From Citrobacter sp. Awk 4 (GTDB lineage Bacteria; Pseudomonadota; Gammaproteobacteria; Enterobacterales; Enterobacteriaceae), in the NCBI RefSeq assembly GCF_028069725.1, contig NZ_JANEWG010000015.1:27782-91781 (forward strand): DNA of 64,000 nucleotides, read 5' to 3'. The first letter of the stretch is position 1; every line of letters starts with the position of its first letter. Below, piece by piece: positions 54,091 to 64,000 of the stretch. The notes under the pieces are model-generated. The model was given only the letters and a program-made list of their open reading frames with translations. It was not told the DNA's origin and did not search any database. The position numbers and the translations under genes were made by a program.

Positions 54091-55185
54091 ATGGCGAAAT
54101 TGCGGGTAGGAATCGTATTTGGTGGTAAGTCGGCGGAACATGAAGTGTCTTTGCAATCGGCAAAAAATATTGTCGATGCCATCGACAAGACCCGCTTTGA
54201 TGTTGTGCTGTTAGGCATTGATAAACAAGGACAATGGCACGTTAACGATGCCAGTAACTATCTGCTGAATGCAGACGACCCCGCGCATATTGCGCTGCGT
54301 CCTTCAGCCACAAGCCTGGCGCAAGTGCCTGGCAAACAGGAGCACCAGCTCATCGACGCGCAGAACGGTCAACCGCTGCAGACAGTTGATGTCATTTTCC
54401 CTATCGTTCATGGAACGCTGGGTGAAGACGGTTCGCTACAGGGCATGCTGCGTGTGGCAAATTTACCGTTCGTTGGTTCTGATGTACTCGGCTCTGCAGC
54501 TTGTATGGACAAAGACGTCACTAAGCGCCTGCTGCGCGATGCCGGGTTGAATATCGCCCCCTTTATGACGCTCACTCGCACCAACCGCAATACGGTCAGT
54601 TTTGCAGAGGTAGAAGCGCGTCTCGGTCTGCCGCTGTTTGTCAAACCGGCGAACCAGGGCTCCTCTGTTGGCGTTAGCAAAGTCACTAACGAAGCGCAGT
54701 ATCATCAGGCGGTGGCTCTGGCGTTTGAGTTTGATCATAAAGTGGTGGTTGAGCAAGGCATCAACGGTCGCGAGATCGAATGCGCCGTTCTCGGCAATGA
54801 TCATCCACAAGCCAGTACCTGCGGTGAGATTGTCCTGAACAGCGATTTTTACGCCTACGACACCAAATACATTGACGACAACGGCGCGAAAGTGGTTATC
54901 CCTGCGGCGATCGCCCCTGAAGTGAACGAAAAGATCCGTGAGATCGCCGTTCAGGCGTATCAAACGCTGGGTTGCGCAGGTATGGCGCGCGTCGATGTTT
55001 TCTTAACGCCAGACAATGAAGTCGTGATCAACGAGATCAACACGCTGCCTGGGTTTACCAACATCAGCATGTATCCGAAACTGTGGCAGGCAAGCGGTTT
55101 GGGTTATACCGATTTGATCAGCCGTTTGATCGAGCTGGCGCTGGAGCGCCACGCGGCTAACAATGCGCTGAAAACCAGTATGTAA
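54091..55185 (+). CDS. ddlA: D-alanine--D-alanine ligase A
   Basis: ATP-grasp ligase making D-Ala-D-Ala for peptidoglycan. 364 residues from ATG 54091 ([20 protein letters not shown]); an ATG at 54064 would add nine residues. Motifs: [42 protein letters not shown], and the Mg site [20 protein letters not shown]. coli length. Confidence 0.96.
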   Translation: MAKLRVGIVFGGKSAEHEVSLQSAKNIVDAIDKTRFDVVLLGIDKQGQWHVNDASNYLLNADDPAHIALRPSATSLAQVPGKQEHQLIDAQNGQPLQTVDVIFPIVHGTLGEDGSLQGMLRVANLPFVGSDVLGSAACMDKDVTKRLLRDAGLNIAPFMTLTRTNRNTVSFAEVEARLGLPLFVKPANQGSSVGVSKVTNEAQYHQAVALAFEFDHKVVVEQGINGREIECAVLGNDHPQASTCGEIVLNSDFYAYDTKYIDDNGAKVVIPAAIAPEVNEKIREIAVQAYQTLGCAGMARVDVFLTPDNEVVINEINTLPGFTNISMYPKLWQASGLGYTDLISRLIELALERHAANNALKTSM

Positions 55186-55245
55186 ACGGAGCATTGTCAT
55201 ACGTCGAACGGGATCTTCTGCCCCGGACGTTTTGACGCAGATAAA

Positions 55246-55270
55246 GCCCGATAGCTAAGCGTTATCGGGC
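55246..55270 (-). terminator. Hairpin at the yaiZ 3' end
   Basis: GCCCGATA/TATCGGGC stem overlapping the yaiZ stop, followed on the minus strand by TTTATC; weak Rho-independent form between convergent ddlA and yaiZ. Confidence 0.5.
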
Positions 55271-55477
55271 ATCTTCCACTTCATCTTCCACACGACGGCG
55301 AATAATCAGCCCGGAAAGCCAGAAACTGATGCCCCATGTCACCAGACCGACGGCATAGGTTTGCCACCCTTTGGCTTCAAAACCCAATAACCCCACCACC
55401 CCATTCAGGATGAAGATAAGCCCAATGGCAAAGGCATAGTAGTGCCAGTCACGGCGAATTTTTACAGGCAAGTTCAT
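55262..55477 (-). CDS. yaiZ: Inner membrane protein YaiZ
   Basis: 71 residues with two membrane segments (about 13-31 YYAFAIGLIFILNGVVGLL and 38-58). Function unknown. Start MNLPVKIRRDWHYY at 55477; a frame to 55519 adds 14 residues that are not conserved. Convergent with ddlA, divergent from yaiY. Confidence 0.92.
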   Translation of the reverse strand: MNLPVKIRRDWHYYAFAIGLIFILNGVVGLLGFEAKGWQTYAVGLVTWGISFWLSGLIIRRRVEDEVEDAR

Positions 55478-55737
55478 GACAGCTCCGGGGACAGGGCATA
55501 AAAGAACATCCTCGCACATTTACACCTGACGGTCTGTGGCAGAAGCGGGATTTCTGAAATGTTACACAACTTAACGTAAAGATCGTGTTTTGTGACAGCG
55601 AACAGAAATCTGCAATCCAGGAGTAATCCCTGGGCGAAATTACCATCATTCTGATATTGACAAATCTGATGACCTGCCAGAATTACGGCGAGCCACTGGT
55701 ATGACGCCAGAGTTGCAGAATTCCCCCGGAGGTCTTT

Positions 55738-56046
55738 ATGGCTGATTTCACTCTCTCAAAATCCTTGTTTGGCGGGAAGAAGCGGGATACTAGCTCCACT
55801 CCAGGTAACATCGCTTACGCCGTCTTTGTGCTGTTTTGCTTTTGGGCAGGGGCGCAGATTTTAAATCTGCTGGTTCACGCGCCGGGCGTCTATGAACATT
55901 TGATGCAGGTACAGGAAACCGGACGACCTCGTGTCGAGATCGGTTTAGGCGTTGGCACCCTTTTTGGTCTGGTGCCGTTCCTCGCGGGATGTTTGATTTT
56001 CGGTGTGATTGCCGCGTTCCTACGCTGGCGCCAGCGTCATCAATAA
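55738..56046 (+). CDS. yaiY: Inner membrane protein YaiY
   Basis: 102 residues, two membrane segments (about 25-45 and 77-97), function unknown. Motif [20 protein letters not shown] and the charged linker [16 protein letters not shown] are as in E. coli. GGAGG lies seven bases upstream of the ATG. Convergent with yaiW across 25 bases. Confidence 0.94.
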   Translation: MADFTLSKSLFGGKKRDTSSTPGNIAYAVFVLFCFWAGAQILNLLVHAPGVYEHLMQVQETGRPRVEIGLGVGTLFGLVPFLAGCLIFGVIAAFLRWRQRHQ

Positions 56047-56071
56047 ACCCAAAACTAACTGACTCCGGGGC

Positions 56072-57175
56072 TTATCCGGCCGGAGAATTCATACAGCGAG
56101 CCCGACGTTCGTCTACCCGTTTTGCAAACCATGCGGTGGTCAGATTACGCGTGATCTTCGGGCTTTCCAGTTGAATACCCGGCAACATCTCTCTCGGAAG
56201 CTTTTTGCCTGCCTTGATTTCTGCCAGCTTATACACCTTTTCGTACAGCGCTGTCTCTTCGAATGCCAGGCTGTCACCCTTCTCCAGCTGACGACGAATC
56301 TCGCTCTCACTCATTCCCAGAGTGTTTGCCAGTTTGCGTATCGCCAGCTCCGTTTTGCCCGGCTCTTTGCTATCGTAACGGATCAGATCGCCATCAAGGG
56401 CCAGTTTCACACCGCTGGCTTTGGCCACCGCATTCTGGAAAGCCGCATTACGACTGGCGTACCAGCCGGCGTTAAAATCGGCGAAACGGAAAATGGGCGC
56501 ACTGTAATTCGCGGGATAATTCAGCAGATGGTACGTACCGAACCACAATCCGCCCCGACGGGTGAAGACCTCCTGGCGCACCGTGCCTTCCATTTTCCAC
56601 GGATAGCCTTTGGTATGCTGCTCGGCAAACGCGATGCTGACCTGCATTGGGCCGCCCGTGTGAACCGGATTAAGCGAACCAAACAGCGTCTGCCCCATGG
56701 GCACCATATTAATAAAATCATCAAAAATGGCGCTGAGCTGTTTCTCCGTTTTCACCGAGTCCAGACGTTCGCTGTAGCTCTTCCCTGTCGGGGAGTTGAT
56801 TTTCAACGCTGTATGAACCAGAAAAACGGGGATATGCATGCGCTCGGCACGTTTGTCGATCTCCTGCCAGGCAATCTTACTCAGGCCTGGCACGGCGGGG
56901 TCCGCCTGATAATTTGACTCTTGTTGTGTCACTGCCAGCACCGAACAGACATTTTCGACCGTCGGTGCCAGACCCTGACTCTCAAAAGTCGTTGCCAAAT
57001 CCTTCGCCCAGGCATCCCGGTCTTTCACGCTTGTCGGCATTTTCTGGCGCACCACGCTTGCCACATCCACGGGTTTTTCACCCTTTTTTAAGGGCTGCGG
57101 GGGTTGGGTACTACAACCTGCCAACACCAGCACAGCCAGTAATGATAAGGGGTAAAGACGGGATACCGCCGGCAT
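56072..57175 (-). CDS. yaiW: Outer membrane lipoprotein YaiW
   Basis: 367 residues; lipoprotein signal with lipobox VLAG-Cys at residue 21 (VLVLAGCSTQ). In E. coli reported as a surface-exposed lipoprotein affecting uptake of proline-rich peptides through SbmA. Starts 14 bases after sbmA and is co-transcribed with it. Confidence 0.94.
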   Translation of the reverse strand: MPAVSRLYPLSLLAVLVLAGCSTQPPQPLKKGEKPVDVASVVRQKMPTSVKDRDAWAKDLATTFESQGLAPTVENVCSVLAVTQQESNYQADPAVPGLSKIAWQEIDKRAERMHIPVFLVHTALKINSPTGKSYSERLDSVKTEKQLSAIFDDFINMVPMGQTLFGSLNPVHTGGPMQVSIAFAEQHTKGYPWKMEGTVRQEVFTRRGGLWFGTYHLLNYPANYSAPIFRFADFNAGWYASRNAAFQNAVAKASGVKLALDGDLIRYDSKEPGKTELAIRKLANTLGMSESEIRRQLEKGDSLAFEETALYEKVYKLAEIKAGKKLPREMLPGIQLESPKITRNLTTAWFAKRVDERRARCMNSPAG

Positions 57176-57189
57176 AACGTTTCCTTTTG

Positions 57190-58410
57190 TTAGCTAAATG
57201 TGTTGGTCACTTCCTGAATTTCTTGCCCATCCAGTTCACGTTCAAAGCTGCGTAAACGTTTATAGATAGACATCAACTCAACCAACGTGGTCCAGGAATT
57301 GATCAGATACTGGAAGGAGCCGCGCACCTGACCAAACACGTTGGTGATTTGCGTCATCAGACCCAACGTAATGGTACCCGCAACAATCGACGGAAACAGC
57401 AGGAACAGACCGAAAACATTATCCACTTGCAAATAGAGAATGCGGGCAATGTTGAAGTACATATAGTGGAAATAGAGGCGGAAATAGTTCTGGCGCACCG
57501 CGCTGAATAATTCCCGTATGGTAGGCGGTGTAGCGCGACTGCCGTCATCTTCGCCATAAACCAGTTCTTTACGGTAAGCCGCTTCAACGCGCTGGTTTTT
57601 AAATTCCAGCCCCGGCAGTTTGATCCCCACGACGGCAAGCAAGCCGGTGCCCATCAGCGACCAGACAATCGCCGCAATCACCAGACCGTAAGGAATATGC
57701 CCCACCACCGGCAGTTCCGGCACATGTGCAGAAAGCGTGACCAACACCGGCAAAAAGGCGATCAACGTCATGATGGCATTGATGAAACTTACGCCCATGT
57801 CTTCCAGGGTTGACGCAAAACGCATGGTGTCTTCCTGCACACGCTGCGCGGCGCCTTCAATGTGTCGCAAGTGCTGCCAGTGCGCCATGTAATGTTCGTT
57901 CATGGCGGTACGCCAGCGGAACACATAGTGGCTCACAAAGAAATTGTTCATCACGCCAATGACCACAGCGATCAGTGCAATACCGAGAAACACACCCACT
58001 TCATGATAGAACTGCCCGATGGTCACCTTATGCGGCGAACTTAATGCCGTCTGGATCAAGTCATAGAATGGGGCATACCAGGCGTTGACAGCGACCCCCA
58101 CTTCAACCAGAAACCAGGTGACGAAGATAATCAACGACGTGCCAAGAATTGACCAGTACTGCCAGCGGTGCGGGCTATAGATAAACCAGAACAGCGCAAA
58201 CAGCCCCACACAAATAATGTAATAAGCGTAAAAAACCAGATAATCCAGCGACCAGAATCGCGCGGCGCTGATGGGAATATTACCGGACGCACCAGTCATT
58301 TGAGCAACCCAGGCTCCCCCACCCGCTTGCCAGAATATGACGGCAACCAACGCCCAAATAAATGCCGAGATAAAAAACGGACCCGGCTTGGGGAAAAAAG
58401 ACTTAAACAT
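57190..58410 (-). CDS. sbmA: Peptide antibiotic transporter SbmA
   Basis: 406-residue inner-membrane, proton-driven importer of microcins B17 and J25, bleomycin and proline-rich peptides; homologue of BacA. Seven to eight membrane segments. Conserved N-terminus [20 protein letters not shown], central [16 protein letters not shown] and [26 protein letters not shown] lies seven bases before the start. A short hidden frame lies 42 bases upstream. Confidence 0.97.
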   Translation of the reverse strand: MFKSFFPKPGPFFISAFIWALVAVIFWQAGGGAWVAQMTGASGNIPISAARFWSLDYLVFYAYYIICVGLFALFWFIYSPHRWQYWSILGTSLIIFVTWFLVEVGVAVNAWYAPFYDLIQTALSSPHKVTIGQFYHEVGVFLGIALIAVVIGVMNNFFVSHYVFRWRTAMNEHYMAHWQHLRHIEGAAQRVQEDTMRFASTLEDMGVSFINAIMTLIAFLPVLVTLSAHVPELPVVGHIPYGLVIAAIVWSLMGTGLLAVVGIKLPGLEFKNQRVEAAYRKELVYGEDDGSRATPPTIRELFSAVRQNYFRLYFHYMYFNIARILYLQVDNVFGLFLLFPSIVAGTITLGLMTQITNVFGQVRGSFQYLINSWTTLVELMSIYKRLRSFERELDGQEIQEVTNTFS

Positions 58411-58452
58411 GATGCTCTCCTGCTAACTTCTCATCGTTATGACGACTGCTGT

Positions 58453-58610
58453 CTATTTTTTGCGCCATAAACGGCGGTAATGCAGATCCGCTCCCGCGAA
58501 ACACGAGACGGAACCGACCATTGTGACCAGGATCGTGGAGCTTAGTTCGCTTTCCAGGTTTCAGGAATTGTTTCGACGGGTTTCACAAAAACGAAATTCT
58601 CCGGCGTCAT
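58453..58610 (-). pseudogene. Possible small membrane-protein gene upstream of sbmA, split by one frameshift
   Basis: Two abutting minus-strand frames. Frame 1 runs 58610-58542 (22 codons, MTPENFVFVKPVETIPETWK then AN and stop). The -1 frame entered at the AAA codon (58553-58551) continues as SELSSTILVTMVGSVSCFAG and ends LHYRRLWRKK at 58453. Joined, they give about 52 residues: a soluble N-terminus, one membrane segment and a basic end, a typical small single-pass protein. A three-A run sits at the junction; one more A would restore a single frame. It may be a decayed gene, a sequencing error, a programmed shift, or chance. I recognise no named family. Confidence 0.4.
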
Positions 58611-58836
58611 GAGGTTACCACAAGCGTGGGATCACAAAAGCGAACTTTCACTCTCGAGAAAAAAAGCTCCATTTACTCGCCGTTACGTTTTTCACACTAT
58701 CATTGCTCTATTTAGCGCTTTGCAGGCGCCGCTGAGTAGTATATACAACAATTCGTTCAGGTCGCGTCGAGGCGATCTGAAAGAAGAAGGGTGTAAACTC
58801 GAACTGTTCTCTTCAATTAACTTATGGACACCACCG

Positions 58837-59994
58837 TTGAAACGTAGTCTGCTTTTTTCTGCCGCGCTGTGTGCGGCGTCATTGACACCTGTCCACGCGG
58901 CCCAGCCTGGCCTCGATCCGGTTTTTGCTTCCGATATCGTCGATCGATACGCCGAACATATTTATTACGGCAGTGGCGCCACGGGAATGGCGCTGGTTGT
59001 GATAGATGGAAATCAACGTGTGTTCCGTAGCTTTGGTGAAACACGACCAGGCAATAACGTCCATCCACAATTGGATTCAGTCATTCGTATTGCGTCACTC
59101 ACCAAATTAATGACCAGTGAAATGCTGGTGAAATTACTCGATCAGGGTACGGTGAATCTGCACGATCCGTTGAGTAAGTATGCGCCACCAGGCGCACGTG
59201 TTCCGACATATCAGGGAACGCCAATTACGCTGGTGAATCTGGCGACCCATACCAGTGCATTGCCGCGTGAACAGCCTGGCGGTGCGGCGCATCGTCCGGT
59301 CTTTGTCTGGCCAACCCGTGAACAGCGCTGGAACTATCTCTCTACCGCAACATTAAAAGCAGCGCCGGGTTCGCAGGCATCTTATTCTAACCTGGCGTTC
59401 GACCTGCTGGCCGACGCACTGGCTACGGCCTCAGGCAAGCCTTACACCCAGATTTTTGAAGAGCAGATCACCCGTCCGCTCGGAATGAAAGATACGACGT
59501 TTACCCCCTCGCCCGATCAGTGCAAGCGCCTGATGGTCGCTGAAAAAGGTGCCAGCCCCTGCAATAACACGTTAGCGGCCGTTGGCAGCGGCGGCGTGTA
59601 CTCAACGCCAGGAGATATGATGCGCTGGATGCAGCAGTATCTCTCCTCTGATTTCTATCACCGCAGCAACCAGGCTGACCGCATGCAGACACTTATCTAT
59701 CAGCGTGCGCAGTTGAGGAAAGTGATCGGCATGGATGTCCCTGGCAAAGCTGATGCCCTGGGGCTGGGTTGGGTGTACATGGCACCGAAGAATGGGCGTC
59801 CGGGAATCATTCAGAAAACAGGCGGCGGCGGCGGTTTTATTACCTACATGGCAATGATTCCGCAACAAAATGTCGGCGCGTTTGTCGTAGTGACACGCTC
59901 TCCGCAGACCCGCTTTACCAGTATGAGCGATGGTCTCAACGATCTGGTTACGGAATTGAGCGGTAATAAACCCCGGGTGGTCCCTGCATCCTGA
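58837..59994 (+). CDS. ampH: D-alanyl-D-alanine carboxypeptidase/endopeptidase AmpH
   Basis: Periplasmic class C penicillin-binding protein (AmpC-like fold) with DD-carboxypeptidase and endopeptidase activity. 385 residues from a TTG at 58837 (LKRSLLFSAALCAASL), with signal peptide to VHAAQ. Active-site SxxK in IASLTKLM, Tyr-x-Asn in ASYSNLAFD, KTG in IQKTGGGGG. The frame is open upstream to an ATG at 58609, but those 76 residues do not look like a signal peptide or conserved domain. Convergent with iprA, one base apart. Confidence 0.93.
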   Translation: MKRSLLFSAALCAASLTPVHAAQPGLDPVFASDIVDRYAEHIYYGSGATGMALVVIDGNQRVFRSFGETRPGNNVHPQLDSVIRIASLTKLMTSEMLVKLLDQGTVNLHDPLSKYAPPGARVPTYQGTPITLVNLATHTSALPREQPGGAAHRPVFVWPTREQRWNYLSTATLKAAPGSQASYSNLAFDLLADALATASGKPYTQIFEEQITRPLGMKDTTFTPSPDQCKRLMVAEKGASPCNNTLAAVGSGGVYSTPGDMMRWMQQYLSSDFYHRSNQADRMQTLIYQRAQLRKVIGMDVPGKADALGLGWVYMAPKNGRPGIIQKTGGGGGFITYMAMIPQQNVGAFVVVTRSPQTRFTSMSDGLNDLVTELSGNKPRVVPAS

Positions 59995-59995
59995 G

Positions 59996-60619
59996 TCAGT
60001 ATTCTGAAGGCAAACGGGTGATGCCGACCAGTTTGCCTTTACTCATTACGATATAACCGCCCTTACGTAGAGCAGCAAGCACCTCGGCAACAACAGAGCG
60101 TGAAATCCGCGTTTTCTGGTGAATATAATTCATAACACCAATTCGAAAACGCAATTCTTCATCCCACTCATTCATTGAGAGTAATGTGGCACGGATTTGC
60201 TCGTAAGAATTATGACCAATCAATTGTAAGTCACGCAATTCCATAATACGGTTTTTCCATGCCAGCCAGCAAAACGCCTCACGCCACAGATTATTTTTTT
60301 CTATTATTTTTATCGTTTGAGAAGAAGGGAGATAATATCCAGCGCAGCGACCTTCTGTGATTATTTTATACTGCACATCATTTTTCACCACACCATCAGA
60401 TAGCCCAACGAGAAAGGGGGCCTGAGCAATACCTATAAGTATATGTTCACCTCTCCAGAGAGAAATAGCGCCACTTAAGATAACAAATGTATTGTCCTTA
60501 TGTATTTCATTAGAAAATAAAATTTGTTTTTTTTCATATAACTCGAAGCGAGTGCCATATTCAGACAAACATTGATCGAGCTTACCAAATTCATTCACTG
60601 GTTTACTCAACGAGAGCAT
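59996..60619 (-). CDS. iprA: IprA (YaiV), inhibitor of hydrogen peroxide resistance
   Basis: 207 residues. An N-terminal cyclic-nucleotide-binding-like region (FVILSGAISLWRGEHILIGI, about 46-65) is followed by a C-terminal winged helix (about 155-200, RISRSVVAEVLAALRKGGYI), like a divergent Crp/Fnr relative. In Salmonella and E. coli it lowers peroxide resistance; DNA binding is likely but targets are unclear. AT-rich compared with neighbours. Downstream of ehaB on the same strand. Confidence 0.92.
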   Translation of the reverse strand: MLSLSKPVNEFGKLDQCLSEYGTRFELYEKKQILFSNEIHKDNTFVILSGAISLWRGEHILIGIAQAPFLVGLSDGVVKNDVQYKIITEGRCAGYYLPSSQTIKIIEKNNLWREAFCWLAWKNRIMELRDLQLIGHNSYEQIRATLLSMNEWDEELRFRIGVMNYIHQKTRISRSVVAEVLAALRKGGYIVMSKGKLVGITRLPSEY

Positions 60620-60637
60620 TTTTCATCCTATGCAATA

Positions 60638-60663
60638 ATGCCCGTCGAATCCTTGACGGGCAT
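60638..60663. terminator. Terminator-like hairpin between ehaB and iprA
   Basis: ATGCCCGTC/GACGGGCAT nine-base-pair stem in the 89-base gap, placed to end ehaB transcripts on the minus strand; only a weak U tract follows (ATTGC). Confidence 0.6.
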
Positions 60664-60708
60664 TTCTTAGATTAAATAGCTTTTAGTAACTTCCTCAGGA
60701 GGAAATAA

Positions 60709-63633
<2,925 letters not shown>

Positions 63634-64000
63634 TTGTCATCCCTCCTCAGGGACGTAATAGTGTTGATCCATCAATTACCAAGACGTAGAAAACATTATA
63701 TTTTGCAAGGAGGATTATGCGGCACTCACACTAAAAGGTTCAATTCTTCTTTCCCATCAGTCCGGATTCGGACAATAAACAAAACACTTAAACCCACAGA
63801 ACAAAAACCAACAACAACATTAAGAATCAATCTCTTACACACAAAACAAAGAAAACACATACATTATCTTAATAATTAAATAAAATAAGATAAAATCATC
63901 CATTAAAATAACTATGAATTATTTCATGGATATAAAAACAAAATAAATAGACATTTCAAAAATACAAAAAAACAACAATCACACACATCAATATAAATAT
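63634..64000. other. AT-rich, G-poor region upstream of ehaB
   Basis: 367 bases without a convincing gene. From about 63770 on, the plus strand is almost devoid of G and rich in A and C, with A-tracts roughly every 8-12 bases. This is the upstream region of ehaB; a minus-strand TATAAT lies at 63700-63695. A-tract spacing suggests curved DNA and H-NS binding, which is inference. Confidence 0.5.

Noticed and set aside
58609..58836. 76-residue N-terminal extension of AmpH from ATG 58609
   Set aside because: It crosses the sbmA-ampH promoter region and places non-secretory sequence before a clear signal peptide; the TTG at 58837 yields the family length of 385.
63707..63734. AAGGAGG followed by ATG and a five-codon frame on the plus strand
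   Set aside because: Good Shine-Dalgarno by eye, but only three bases of spacing and a five-codon peptide; the same bases read on the minus strand are ehaB upstream sequence.

Overview
The window is chromosomal DNA of a gamma-proteobacterium of the family Enterobacteriaceae. Nearly every backbone gene matches its Escherichia coli K-12 counterpart in length, motifs and order. The gene order from thiI to ehaB is collinear (inverted) with the E. coli tsx-phoA-ampH segment. A Salmonella-type peroxiredoxin gene next to acpH, an ERIC element, REP elements and the extra loci described below suggest Citrobacter or a close relative. The species is an inference from recalled gene content, not a database result.

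Backbone, left to right. (1) 1-5.5 kb: truncated thiI (minus), then xseB-ispA-dxs-yajO (plus), the isoprenoid-precursor group. (2) 5.6-9.7 kb: minus-strand operon nrdR-ribD-ribE-nusB-thiL-pgpA, linking riboflavin synthesis, transcription antitermination, thiamine diphosphate and phosphatidylglycerol synthesis, with a terminator-like hairpin between nusB and thiL. (3) 9.8-12 kb: lipoprotein yajI, nucleoside channel tsx, HNH protein yajD. (4) 17-22.5 kb: queA-tgt-yajC-secD-secF (minus), for tRNA queuosine and Sec export. (5) 32.4-39.6 kb: malZ, proY, brnQ and phoBR. (6) 39.8-44.2 kb: sbcDC. (7) 44.2-49 kb: mak, rdgC, ppnP, aroL-yaiA-aroM, yaiI. (8) 49-53.5 kb: proC, dgcC, psiF, phoA, iraP. (9) 54-60.6 kb: ddlA, yaiZ, yaiY, sbmA-yaiW, ampH, iprA. 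(10) 60.7-63.6 kb: the large autotransporter ehaB, followed by an AT-rich, G-poor (plus strand) stretch to the window end.

Two accessory blocks interrupt this backbone. Block A (12.1-16.9 kb, between yajD and secF) holds a WYL-type regulator with a VOC-fold protein, whose promoter carries a perfect palindrome, and a three-gene ferric-iron-type ABC importer with a possible Fur site. Block B (23.3-32.4 kb, between acpH and malZ) holds the 2-Cys peroxiredoxin tsaA, a DUF2339/DUF3999 membrane pair, and a catabolic-looking cluster: amidohydrolase with an unusual Cys/His-rich tail, ABM-domain membrane protein, YcaC-like hydrolase, and a divergent LysR regulator with a symmetric T-N11-A site. E. coli araJ, normally between sbcC and mak, is absent.

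The least expected item is a short minus-strand coding signal between sbmA and ampH. Two abutting 22-codon frames join through a single -1 shift into a roughly 52-residue one-pass membrane protein immediately upstream of sbmA. Regulatory sites read directly include Pho boxes at phoB and phoA, TrpR/TyrR-like sites at aroL, MalT-like boxes at malZ and a CsgD-like box at dgcC.
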